From Candidatus Altimarinota bacterium (GTDB lineage: Bacteria; Patescibacteriota; Gracilibacteria; UBA1369; 2-02-FULL-48-14): a DNA stretch of 64,000 bases. Of the stretch, positions 33,955-42,764 are shown in pieces. The notes under the pieces were generated by a model that worked only from the letters and a program-made list of their open reading frames with translations, ran no database searches and had not been told where the DNA came from. The stretch lies in contig WFTC01000001.1 in NCBI GenBank assembly GCA_015485665.1, forward strand, positions 1 through 64,000, given 5' to 3'. The translations under genes were made by a program, and so were the position numbers. Positions within the stretch are counted from its first letter, which is position 1, and each line of letters starts with the position of its first letter.

Positions 33955-34783
33955 AATTTTATTTAAGGTACACATACTTTATATATTTTTCTTTTTTTAT
34001 CAATAAGTATAGTGCAATATTTTAAAATAAAAGCAATCTATTTAATGAAAAGTTTTGCACAATGTAAATTTTGCCTTATACATGCCTTTAATTGAGTGTT
34101 GATTAATCAACATTTTTTGTGTTGCCTAGTCAACATTTTGACCACTTGCGAAGTATGTGGAAAACTGCAATTTAATCTGTTGTATACAATAAAAACCGCC
34201 TATACATTTTATATTATACAATATCTGACTTATGATTTTAAATTGAATTAAATAATTTTTAGCTATAAGTCAATAGTCAAAAAATGCCTTTATAAAGCGC
34301 TAAAATCAAATCTGACTAGTCGAAAAAAAGCTGGTAAGTTAGTCAACACATGCTGTATATATGCCTTCTACATGTCAAGTTTGACGCTTTTGTCTATTAA
34401 AAAGACTTGAAACTGTGGACAGTATTGGTAAAATCACTCGGACTTAAAATTGCAGAAATTAACCTGTAGTAAATTAAGATCATGCTTATCTTGAATGTCA
34501 AGTGAAAGCGTGAAACAAAGCAGGCTGTCTAGACGTTATAAGAGTCAGTCCGTGCCAAAAAAATCTACGAACTTTAGAAGCTTCGCTCTTTGAAATCTCG
34601 GTAATAGGCGGCACAGCCGTCATTCGCACTAATTGTGCATTTAAGATTCTTTATTATATACATGCGAAGCCACTGCTCTCTTTAGGTCGAAGTAGTGGTG
34701 AGAAAACAAAGACCTTGCTTATTCTTATTTGTGCTTATTCTGTACATTCTGTTGTACATACTTATTTATTAATTACAAAAGCT
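33955..34783. other. Long gene-free AT-rich region upstream of the S-layer gene
   Basis: About 830 bp without a convincing gene. It holds palindromic sites at 34097-34112 (TGTTGATTAATCAACA) and 34120-34135, with degenerate copies near 34312 and 34338. It also holds an inverted GTATAGGCG at 34197-34205, the palindrome TTGTATACAA (34180-34189), and TGTGGAAAA (34156-34164), which read in reverse is a near DnaA box. A hairpin CCACTGCT...AGTAGTGG lies about 34671-34699. The last 300 bp probably form the S-layer promoter and leader. Confidence 0.6.
34097..34345. promoter_or_regulatory. Second palindrome cluster upstream of dnaJ
   Basis: An exact copy of TGTTGATTAATCAACA (34097-34112) is followed 23 bp later, centre to centre, by TGTTGCCTAGTCAACA (34120-34135). 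Weaker copies are TCTGACTAGTCGAAA (about 34311) and TTAGTCAAC (about 34339). The paired spacing mirrors the array at 31861-31899. Confidence 0.6.
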
Positions 34784-37700
34784 ATGGACATTTCTTTCGT
34801 ATTTCGAAAGTTTAGAAAGTCCATTTCCGGATTCACAATCCTTGCACTCCTTGCTACATTCTTTAGCTTCGGAGTAGCTCAAGCATCTACTTTCTCAGAT
34901 ACCGAAGGGCACTGGGGAGAAGCGTACATTGATGCGCTTTATGATGCAGGAGTAGTTTCAGGTGATGAAGGAAGTGATACTTTCAGACCAGACGATACTT
35001 TGAACAGAGCCGAACTTGCAAAAATGCTTGTTGAGGCTTACACGGAAGGTCTTGTAGATGGGGCTTCAAACCCATACTCAGACGTTTCCGAATCGGACTG
35101 GTTCATTGACTATGCAGCTTCTGCTTACTCTTACGGTATTATGACCGGAAATGGTGATACTGGTAACTTTGACGGAGCTGAAACTGTAAACAGAGCAACT
35201 CTGATTCAAGCTGTTTACAATGCAGCCGGTCTTACAGCCACTGGCAAAGACCTTCCTTTCGACGACGTTATGTCATCTGACTGGTACTACGATGCAGTAG
35301 ATGCCGGTTACTGGTGGAGCGTTATCGATGGTGAAAGCGAAAACACTTACAACCCTGCCGGAGACGCCACTCGTGCGGCTGCAGCAAAGGTTATTTATAA
35401 TGGTTGGTACCCTGTGGAACGTGATGGAGGTGACACCGACACCACTGATGACACAGGCGCAACTGACACCACAGATACAACCGACGATACTACTGATACA
35501 ACTACATCAACTTCTACTCTCAACTTGAGCATCGCTGCAGATACACCTGCAGGAGAAACGCTTCCAAGTGGAGCTACTTCAGTTGAAGTTTTTGCTTTTG
35601 ATGCAGTTGCTGAAGGGGACGATGTCAACATTGACAGCATCACCTTTAATCAAGAAGGTGTAGCTTCTCTTCCTGCAGATCATGCAGTATATGTATACGC
35701 TGAAGTAGATGGAATGAATACAAGAATGTCTTCAGGACAATCTGTGAATTCTTCTACTCATGATATCACTTTCAACAACCTTGATATTGAAGTTGCGGAA
35801 GGTGAAACGGTTCGCGTATCTGTTCGTGTTGATGTTGGAACTGTAAGCTCTACAGGAGAATTCGCGTTCCAAATAGAATCAGCTGACATGGTTGATGCTG
35901 ACGGAGCTGATGTAGCCGGAGATTTCCCAATCTTGGGTGAAAGCTTTGATCTTTCAACTACTGCAGCTGGAACTCTTACAATTGAGAAGAACGGATCCAT
36001 TGACAACCCTCAATTGGGTGAAGACAGTGCAGTCATTTCCAAGTTTAAAATGACAGCTGCCACTGAAGCCGCTGACCTTCAAGAACTTGGTGTATACATT
36101 TCAGGTTCTGTGAACACAACTGATATGGCTAACTTCAAGCTCTACGTGAGTGGTGAAGATGAACCTATCGGGATGGTTGATATGGTAGATTCTCTTGATG
36201 TAGCAAGATTCACCGGTCTTGATTATCAAATCTCAAAAGGTGGAACAAAGAGTTTCTACATCACAGCAGACTTCAATACAGGTCGTACAGACGATACCGT
36301 TAAGGTTTACATTGATGAAAGTACGGATGTACTTGCAACAGGTGATCTATACGGATTCGGTATGGCTATAGACAGAACACTCTATGATGGTAATGCGGAT
36401 GCTTGTGCTTCCACATCTTCAAATGATTGTTCTTACTCAACTCTTGAAGGTGGAGATATAACTATTTCTTCCGATGGACCAAATGCAATGGATATCGCCA
36501 TCAATGGTGATGACATCGTTCTTTTGAACTTTGATATTGCAGCTGTAACAGACGTTACTTTCAAGAACTTCCCAATAGGACTTCTTGTTTCAGAAGCTAC
36601 AAATGCTTCAGGTCTCTTGAATGATGATGGAACAACAAGTACAGGAGCTAACTTCACTGATATTAAGATTGTTAATACTGAAACCGGTGAAGAAATCTTC
36701 TCTTCAGTAGATTCAGATGTATTCACAACAGGATCTATCGGAGGAACAACTGTTGCCGTTGGAACAGATGATGCTCAAGCTTACTACCTCTACACAGATG
36801 ATGTTGAAATGTCTGCAGGGGATGAATTGAGCCTTGCTTTGACTGTTGATGTTGAAAACAACACTAATCTTGATGGAGACACTATTGTTGCTTCTTTGCA
36901 ACTTGGATCTTCTTATCCTGAAGTTAGAGACAGCAACAACAAAGTGCTTTCTAATTCAAGCTACCTAGTACCTTCTTCTGCTATCACTTCAAAGACTCAT
37001 ACACTAAGATCTCCTTCTCTATCACTTGCTTTGGCTTCTACGCCTGTAAGTGACACTTTTGTTAAGGGATCTGAAGATGTTCCATTTACTGGAATTGTAT
37101 TCACTTGTGGAGATGCTTCCGACTGTAGAATCACAGACCTTACAACACAAGGTTACCTTGATGATGATACAGATGACGGAACTGATAACTGGCAAGCTTC
37201 TTCTTCCACAGCTACCGACAACGGAACTGTTCTAAATTCCTACGTTGGTTCAATCTGGTTGGAAGATGGAGATGGTAATGTTGTTGACGGACCTGAATCC
37301 GTAAGCGGCACTACTTTTGCAACTACTTTCTCTGACATAGACTGGACTCTTGCAGCAGGTGAAACCGCTATCCTCTACATCATGGGGGATCTAAGTTCAG
37401 ATTCTTATAAGAACAGTGATGGAGAATATATTGCCTTTGGTATTGATTCTACTTCAGATGTAACCGTTGAAGATGAAGATGGAAACACCTTCACTCCAAC
37501 AGGAACTGTAAATGACACCGCTTCCGGTTCTACAGATCCTTCAACTTATGTAACAGTTTCTGAAGGTGGTTCATTGACAATTGCCGTTTCAGGTAATAAA
37601 CCAAATGAAGACATTGTTGTTGCCGGTACTGACGGTGTGGAAGTATCTAAATTCAAATTCACAACAACAGATGAAGCTTTCTTGGTAACTGATCTTGCAC

Positions 37701-39382
37701 TTAACGCACGTCAAAGTGGTGTTGCACCTGCTAATATCGGTGACTACGACAATAACATTCAAGAAATCACTATTTCTTACCCAAATAGCAATGGTGATAC
37801 TGAAGAAGCTACAGGCTTCCTAACAAACGGAACCGCTAAATTCACAGGTTTGAACTTTTACATTCCTGCAGATGATAATGCGGAAATGACAGTTGCCGTT
37901 GATGTAAACACAATTGAAGCAGGTGCTTCTGCTAGTGAATTCATCGAACTGAACATTGCATTCAACAACTTTGAAGCTATTGCACAAGGTTCTGGTGAAA
38001 CTTACAATGCATCTAAGTACGACTCTACAGTTGCTTCAAACTCAGATCTTGACTTTGGAAATGTTACGTGGACAAGCACTTCTGTTGCTCTAGGTACAAC
38101 ATCTTCTGCTCTGACTCTTGGTTCTACTGCCACGATCACAACAGCAGATCTTAATGTTACTCTTCCTGTTGGAACTCTTGTATTGGTTGATAATGATGGT
38201 TCTTTTGATTCAACAAACTCAACCATCTTCGTCCTTACTTCACAGTATGATGATGGAGATACAACTCTTACAGGTATGGTGATTGATGATGCTGATACAA
38301 CACCTGCAAATACAGACAATGTCTACTACTCACTTCCAGGTACTGGTTACTTCACTGCTACTGAACGAATGCATGTTCAAGAAACCAAGCCTACGCTTGC
38401 TTTGAATGCTTCTTCTCCAAGTGGAGTTCAATCAACTAATACAAATGCTCAACCTTTCATTGTTGATGTAACTGCAGATGCTGCTCAAGATGTAACTCTT
38501 CGCTCTGCTGTTTACTTGGATGGTACTTCTGATCTTGATGTAGAATTCAATGGTGTTGATGCTGAAGTTGGACCAAGTTCTACTCAGTACCTCTCAGGTA
38601 TTGATACTTCATCTATTAGAGTATCTCTAAATGGTCTGTCAGATAATGACTGTTGGTACACAGATACCGGTTATGATCTTAGCAACTATGCTAGAATCAG
38701 CGCTTGGTACTATGTAACCGATGATACTACATTAAGCAATGATACCTTTACTTCTGCAAGATACGTTCTTGCTACGGATGGTAATGGAGATGCTACAGCA
38801 AACACTGAAGTAGCTCTTGATACTGCTACTAACTTGACTGAAGGTGCATGGACTTTCCGTGACGCTGCTCTCTCTGCTACAGCCGGAGACCAATATCTTG
38901 GATTCTGTTTGGCTGGTGCTTCTGAAGCAGGTGATGCGGGAGATTACCTATACCTTGATGAAGTTAAGGTTTACAACGAAAAGATTACACTTGACATCAG
39001 TGGTTCAGGATCTCTTGCAGCTTCTGATGGAGCTCAAGGTCTTTACGTGAAACTAAAGAACGGAGGTACTACTGAAGCTCATGGTTTCATTGACCAAACA
39101 AGCACAAGTGCTGCAACCGTTGTATTGATTCCAACAATCGCACAAGGCGATATTGAAATCACTGAGGGACAAACTGAAACTTACGCATTTGAGATGGATA
39201 CTACCACTCTCATGAATGTGACAAGTAATGATGACTTCCTCACACTCTCTATGGATATGGGTACATCTACGGATGGAACCATTTCAGCTGGAGATTTCTG
39301 GTGGTATGATGATAACGAGACAGTTAAATGGCTCGGAGACGTTTCTACCACAACGCTCAGCAGTAATACTCTTACTTACTAG
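34784..39382 (+). CDS. Large SLH-domain surface (S-layer-like) protein
   Basis: 1532 residues from the ATG at 34784; an in-frame start 23 codons upstream would put extra residues before the signal peptide. The signal peptide (about 1-35) ends FGVAQAS. Three N-terminal SLH repeats (about 36-215) include TFSDTEGHWGEAYIDALYDA and LNRAELAKMLVEA. A Thr/Asp-rich linker (about 220-245) leads into more than 1200 residues of beta-rich repeats with few Cys. Size, layout, a T-rich favoured codon choice and a strong terminator suggest an abundant S-layer protein. The SLH repeats would bind wall polymer. Glycosylation of the Thr-rich linker is inferred. Confidence 0.87.
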   Translation: MDISFVFRKFRKSISGFTILALLATFFSFGVAQASTFSDTEGHWGEAYIDALYDAGVVSGDEGSDTFRPDDTLNRAELAKMLVEAYTEGLVDGASNPYSDVSESDWFIDYAASAYSYGIMTGNGDTGNFDGAETVNRATLIQAVYNAAGLTATGKDLPFDDVMSSDWYYDAVDAGYWWSVIDGESENTYNPAGDATRAAAAKVIYNGWYPVERDGGDTDTTDDTGATDTTDTTDDTTDTTTSTSTLNLSIAADTPAGETLPSGATSVEVFAFDAVAEGDDVNIDSITFNQEGVASLPADHAVYVYAEVDGMNTRMSSGQSVNSSTHDITFNNLDIEVAEGETVRVSVRVDVGTVSSTGEFAFQIESADMVDADGADVAGDFPILGESFDLSTTAAGTLTIEKNGSIDNPQLGEDSAVISKFKMTAATEAADLQELGVYISGSVNTTDMANFKLYVSGEDEPIGMVDMVDSLDVARFTGLDYQISKGGTKSFYITADFNTGRTDDTVKVYIDESTDVLATGDLYGFGMAIDRTLYDGNADACASTSSNDCSYSTLEGGDITISSDGPNAMDIAINGDDIVLLNFDIAAVTDVTFKNFPIGLLVSEATNASGLLNDDGTTSTGANFTDIKIVNTETGEEIFSSVDSDVFTTGSIGGTTVAVGTDDAQAYYLYTDDVEMSAGDELSLALTVDVENNTNLDGDTIVASLQLGSSYPEVRDSNNKVLSNSSYLVPSSAITSKTHTLRSPSLSLALASTPVSDTFVKGSEDVPFTGIVFTCGDASDCRITDLTTQGYLDDDTDDGTDNWQASSSTATDNGTVLNSYVGSIWLEDGDGNVVDGPESVSGTTFATTFSDIDWTLAAGETAILYIMGDLSSDSYKNSDGEYIAFGIDSTSDVTVEDEDGNTFTPTGTVNDTASGSTDPSTYVTVSEGGSLTIAVSGNKPNEDIVVAGTDGVEVSKFKFTTTDEAFLVTDLALNARQSGVAPANIGDYDNNIQEITISYPNSNGDTEEATGFLTNGTAKFTGLNFYIPADDNAEMTVAVDVNTIEAGASASEFIELNIAFNNFEAIAQGSGETYNASKYDSTVASNSDLDFGNVTWTSTSVALGTTSSALTLGSTATITTADLNVTLPVGTLVLVDNDGSFDSTNSTIFVLTSQYDDGDTTLTGMVIDDADTTPANTDNVYYSLPGTGYFTATERMHVQETKPTLALNASSPSGVQSTNTNAQPFIVDVTADAAQDVTLRSAVYLDGTSDLDVEFNGVDAEVGPSSTQYLSGIDTSSIRVSLNGLSDNDCWYTDTGYDLSNYARISAWYYVTDDTTLSNDTFTSARYVLATDGNGDATANTEVALDTATNLTEGAWTFRDAALSATAGDQYLGFCLAGASEAGDAGDYLYLDEVKVYNEKITLDISGSGSLAASDGAQGLYVKLKNGGTTEAHGFIDQTSTSAATVVLIPTIAQGDIEITEGQTETYAFEMDTTTLMNVTSNDDFLTLSMDMGTSTDGTISAGDFWWYDDNETVKWLGDVSTTTLSSNTLTY

Positions 39383-39402
39383 TAAGATCACTACTTTGAG
39401 TT

Positions 39403-39441
39403 AAAAAAGCCCCCCCCCATTTGAGAGGGGGGCTTTTTTTT
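39403..39441 (+). terminator. Strong Rho-independent terminator after the S-layer gene
   Basis: AAAAAAGCCCCCC pairs with GGGGGGC followed by eight T. The loop is CCCATTTGAGA and the left arm holds nine consecutive C. The A-run on the left would also let it act on the minus strand. Confidence 0.95.
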
Positions 39442-39489
39442 ATTGGAAAAAGCTTTATAATAATTGTGAATTTAACTTAAACAACAAAA

Positions 39490-40068
39490 ATGAAAAAAAT
39501 ATTAATTTCCGTGTTACTATTGACTTTATTTTTGACAGCTTGCAGTCAACAAACAATTAATTGGGATATTTCACATGATAATATGCCTGAAGAAGTTGAG
39601 GCATTTCACAGAGAGCAATTGGAAACATATTTGGCTTTATTGGAGGAGGATCCTTACAATAAAGATTACTTATTTGAGGTTGCTTATCGTTACGGGAAAT
39701 TAGGCGACGGCAAGAAATCTGAAGAATATTATCTTAAAGTTTTGGAAATTACTCCTAACGATCAAACTACTCTTAACAATCTTGCAAATCTTTATGAAGA
39801 AGTTGGAGATTATGAGCAAGCCTCAATTGTTATTTCAGATTTATTCAACTTGAATCAAACAAGCGTTGAAGTTGTGCGTGATACGGTTCGTATTCTTTTG
39901 AAGGCAGGCAAAGATATTCAAGCTCAAGATGCACTTGAAATTTTTGCAAGAGAGATAGGGGATAATGCAAATACTGAAGAAATGACGCAGTTTATTAGTG
40001 ATACATTTCAAAGCATTTTAGACTATAGGGAAGCAAATGGCATTGAAACTAAATTTATAAAACAATAA
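39490..40068 (+). CDS. TPR lipoprotein
   Basis: 192 residues. The N terminus is a lipoprotein signal with lipobox LTAC (Cys 18), so the mature protein is lipid-anchored on the outer face of the membrane. About three TPR units follow (YLFEVAYRYGKLGDGKKSEE, TTLNNLANLYEEVGDYEQAS). The gene follows the S-layer terminator and leads into the next SLH gene 9 bp later, so it may assist surface-protein assembly; that role is inferred. LspA for lipoprotein processing is encoded at 47307-47774. Confidence 0.83.
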   Translation: MKKILISVLLLTLFLTACSQQTINWDISHDNMPEEVEAFHREQLETYLALLEEDPYNKDYLFEVAYRYGKLGDGKKSEEYYLKVLEITPNDQTTLNNLANLYEEVGDYEQASIVISDLFNLNQTSVEVVRDTVRILLKAGKDIQAQDALEIFAREIGDNANTEEMTQFISDTFQSILDYREANGIETKFIKQ

Positions 40069-40077
40069 CTTGACTTT

Positions 40078-41628
40078 ATGAAAATTTCACAGCTTGGTGT
40101 AAAAGCCTTTATCATTGCATTATTTATTATAAATATTGCTTACGCAAGTCCGGTCATAAATTCAGATGAAGATCAAAGTTTTGATAAAAATCAAATCTCA
40201 ACGCAGCTAAGAAATATTACTATTAGTGAAAGTGAATATGATCCAATGATTATTGCAGGAGAGATTCGTATTACTTTACCTTCAAATGTTGAGATAATTT
40301 TTGATGATGAACGTAGCGAAGAAGAGATATTGCTTTATGGAACAGCTGTAGATAATGGTAGGCTTGAAGAGAAACCGCAAATTGAATGGGAAGATAAAGA
40401 TAAAACTTTGGTCATACCTATATTGCAGGATTTTGAGGAAGGTGAATGGTTTGTCATTACAAAGCTTTATGTTGAAGGATTTAATGAAGCATCTACATCA
40501 TCAGGTTCAATTACTTTGAATGTTTCCGGCAGCAATGAGATTTACACTGATTCAAAATATCTATACGTCAAATCAAGCAGCTTAAATGACACAAATAAGC
40601 CTGAAATGCCAAGCAATATTGTGCTTAATTCCACAGATGAAGGTGTGCAAATTACTTGGGAAGATCCGACTGACTTGGATGTGAGTCAAATTCATATTTT
40701 AAGGGGGGTAAATGAATTTCCTGTGGGTGGTACTTATTATGAGCTTGTAGCTCCAGGGGTTGAAATGTTTATTGATGAAGATCTAAATGAAGGAGATGTT
40801 GTATCTTACATTTTAAGAGCTTCAGACGGGCGTAACTATAGTGATAATTCAGAGGAAATGAGCATTACTTATATTAAGCCTGCAAATGAGGAGGCGGAAG
40901 ATGTTGATGAAGAAGAGCCAAGTACAGGTATTGAAGAAGAAGATCTTGGGGCGGAAGATGTTGATGAAGAAGAGCCAAGTATAGATCTTGAAGAAGATAT
41001 TTCAATTGAAGAGGAAGATACTGAAGAAATTGGGATAATAGAGCCAGCTCCTTATTTTTCAGACATGGATGGTCATTGGGCTAAATTGGCGGTGGAAAGT
41101 ATGGCAAGCTTAGATGTGATTTTTGGAGATCCTGATGGAACTTTTCGTCCTGATGATGCTTTGAATCGTGCAGAAGCCGGAAGTTTGATTGCACGTCTTT
41201 TATATTATTTCTTTGATATGCAAGAAAGCACCTACCTTCCTTTTAGCGATGTGAGTGGAGATACTTGGTATTTTCAAGATTTGGGGAGTCTATATTTTTA
41301 CAATATTGTTTCAGGTAATCCGGACGGCACTTTTGAGCCTGCGGAAGATATAAACAGAGCGGAGTTCTTAACAATGGCGCTTAATTTGTACATCAAAGTT
41401 TTTGGAGAGCCTTTAGATGAAAGCTCCAATGAAATAAATTTTGCAGATATAGACGAGGATGATTGGTTTTTCCCTTATGTTGATTTGGCTGCTCAAGCAG
41501 GATGGGTGAGTGGTTACGATTGTGATCTTGGTACATGCTTTAAAGCGGATCAAGTAATAACGCGAGCAGAAGCAGCGCAAATGCTATACAACATGTTTTA
41601 TGGCATATTGGGTGGGGAGGAATTTTAA
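40078..41628 (+). CDS. Secreted protein with Fn3-like and SLH domains
   Basis: 516 residues. A signal peptide (about 1-22, ending NIAYA) is followed by a beta domain (about 35-170) and a fibronectin III-like domain (about 175-270; [20 protein letters not shown]). A very acidic linker contains two copies of [10 protein letters not shown]. Three SLH repeats close the protein (about 325-510; [42 protein letters not shown]). SLH repeats are C-terminal here and N-terminal in the S-layer protein. It is probably co-transcribed with the TPR lipoprotein and overlaps metK tail to tail by 4 bp. Confidence 0.85.
   Translation: MKISQLGVKAFIIALFIINIAYASPVINSDEDQSFDKNQISTQLRNITISESEYDPMIIAGEIRITLPSNVEIIFDDERSEEEILLYGTAVDNGRLEEKPQIEWEDKDKTLVIPILQDFEEGEWFVITKLYVEGFNEASTSSGSITLNVSGSNEIYTDSKYLYVKSSSLNDTNKPEMPSNIVLNSTDEGVQITWEDPTDLDVSQIHILRGVNEFPVGGTYYELVAPGVEMFIDEDLNEGDVVSYILRASDGRNYSDNSEEMSITYIKPANEEAEDVDEEEPSTGIEEEDLGAEDVDEEEPSIDLEEDISIEEEDTEEIGIIEPAPYFSDMDGHWAKLAVESMASLDVIFGDPDGTFRPDDALNRAEAGSLIARLLYYFFDMQESTYLPFSDVSGDTWYFQDLGSLYFYNIVSGNPDGTFEPAEDINRAEFLTMALNLYIKVFGEPLDESSNEINFADIDEDDWFFPYVDLAAQAGWVSGYDCDLGTCFKADQVITRAEAAQMLYNMFYGILGGEEF
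40894..40981 (+). repeat. 31-bp direct repeat in the acidic linker
   Basis: Exact 31-bp copies at 40894-40924 and 40951-40981, 57 bp (19 codons) apart, encode [10 protein letters not shown] twice. Confidence 0.85.
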
Positions 41629-42743
41629 AGTAGTTTTATTTTATCCACTCTTTCCCAAGTAAAGTTTGGAAGATTGCGTCCAAAGTGACCATAGCTTGCG
41701 CTTTGAAAGTATATAGGACGTCTCAGCTTCAGGTGTTCAATAATACCTTTAGGTGTGAGTGGAAATTTTTCTTTTATCAATTTTGCTAAATCTTCGTCTG
41801 AATCACTGCCGGTTCCGAAAGTATTTACAAAAACTGAAATTGGTTTAGCTATGCCTATGGCGTAAGATAGCTGGACTTCACAGCGTTCAGCCAGCCCTTG
41901 CGCAACTAAATTTTTTGCTATGTAACGAGCCATGTAAGCTCCGCTTCTGTCTACTTTTGATGGATCTTTTCCAGAGAAGCAGCCGCCTCCATGGCGACCT
42001 ATTCCGCCATAAGTATCTACAATTATTTTTCGTCCGGTCAGTCCACAGTCGCCGGGAGGTCCGCCGATAGTGAAGCAGCCTGTTGGATTTATATGAAAAA
42101 TACTGTCATCACGCAGCCATTCTCCACAGACAGGTTCAATAACATGAGCTTTTAAATCTTTTATTATTTGCTCCCTTTTAATATCCGGATCATGTTGAGC
42201 GGAAAGTACAACAGTATGCACGTGAGATGGGCTACCATCGGCACTATATGCAATGGTAACTTGGCTTTTTCCATCAGGACGTAAATAATCAAGAATTTTT
42301 TCTTTGCGAACATGGGTCAATTTTTGACTCAGTTTATGGGCAAGATAAATTGGAAGTGGTAAATAAGCTTCGGTTTCATTTGTTGCATAGCCAAACATCA
42401 TGCCTTGATCTCCAGCTCCGCCGCTGTCAACTCCGCTTGCAATATCCAGACTTTGTTCATTAATTGAAGTCAACACGGCGCAAGAAGAAGCATCAAATCC
42501 GTACTTTGCATTGTCATACCCAATATCATGGATTACTTGGCGTGCAATTTTCGGTATATCAACATAAGTGCTTGTACTTATTTCTCCTGCAATTAAAACC
42601 AGTCCTGTTGTCACCATAGTTTCACAAGCCACACGTCCTTGCGGATCTTTACTTAGTATATCATCTAAAATTGCATCTGAAATTTGATCGGCGATTTTGT
42701 CAGGATGACCTTCTGTAACAGATTCAGAAGTAAATAGAAGCAT
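41625..42743 (-). CDS. metK: S-adenosylmethionine synthetase
   Basis: 372 residues. Makes SAM from methionine and ATP and supplies MiaB and the EgtD-like methyltransferase in this window. Motifs: [18 protein letters not shown], the [12 protein letters not shown] hexapeptide region, the P-loop-like [19 protein letters not shown] and RFxIGGPxGD in [13 protein letters not shown]. The length is slightly under the usual 380-400. No SAM riboswitch fits in the 21-bp gap upstream. Confidence 0.97.
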   Translation of the reverse strand: MLLFTSESVTEGHPDKIADQISDAILDDILSKDPQGRVACETMVTTGLVLIAGEISTSTYVDIPKIARQVIHDIGYDNAKYGFDASSCAVLTSINEQSLDIASGVDSGGAGDQGMMFGYATNETEAYLPLPIYLAHKLSQKLTHVRKEKILDYLRPDGKSQVTIAYSADGSPSHVHTVVLSAQHDPDIKREQIIKDLKAHVIEPVCGEWLRDDSIFHINPTGCFTIGGPPGDCGLTGRKIIVDTYGGIGRHGGGCFSGKDPSKVDRSGAYMARYIAKNLVAQGLAERCEVQLSYAIGIAKPISVFVNTFGTGSDSDEDLAKLIKEKFPLTPKGIIEHLKLRRPIYFQSASYGHFGRNLPNFTWERVDKIKLL

Positions 42744-42764
42744 TTTTCAAACAGTATTATTAAT

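Noticed and set aside
34497..34700. A structured ncRNA in the S-layer leader
   Set aside because: One imperfect stem and some short hairpins are visible, but no known RNA family pattern or separate promoter/terminator pair.
42744..42764. SAM riboswitch upstream of metK
   Set aside because: The gap to the upstream gene is 21 bp, far too short for any SAM riboswitch class.
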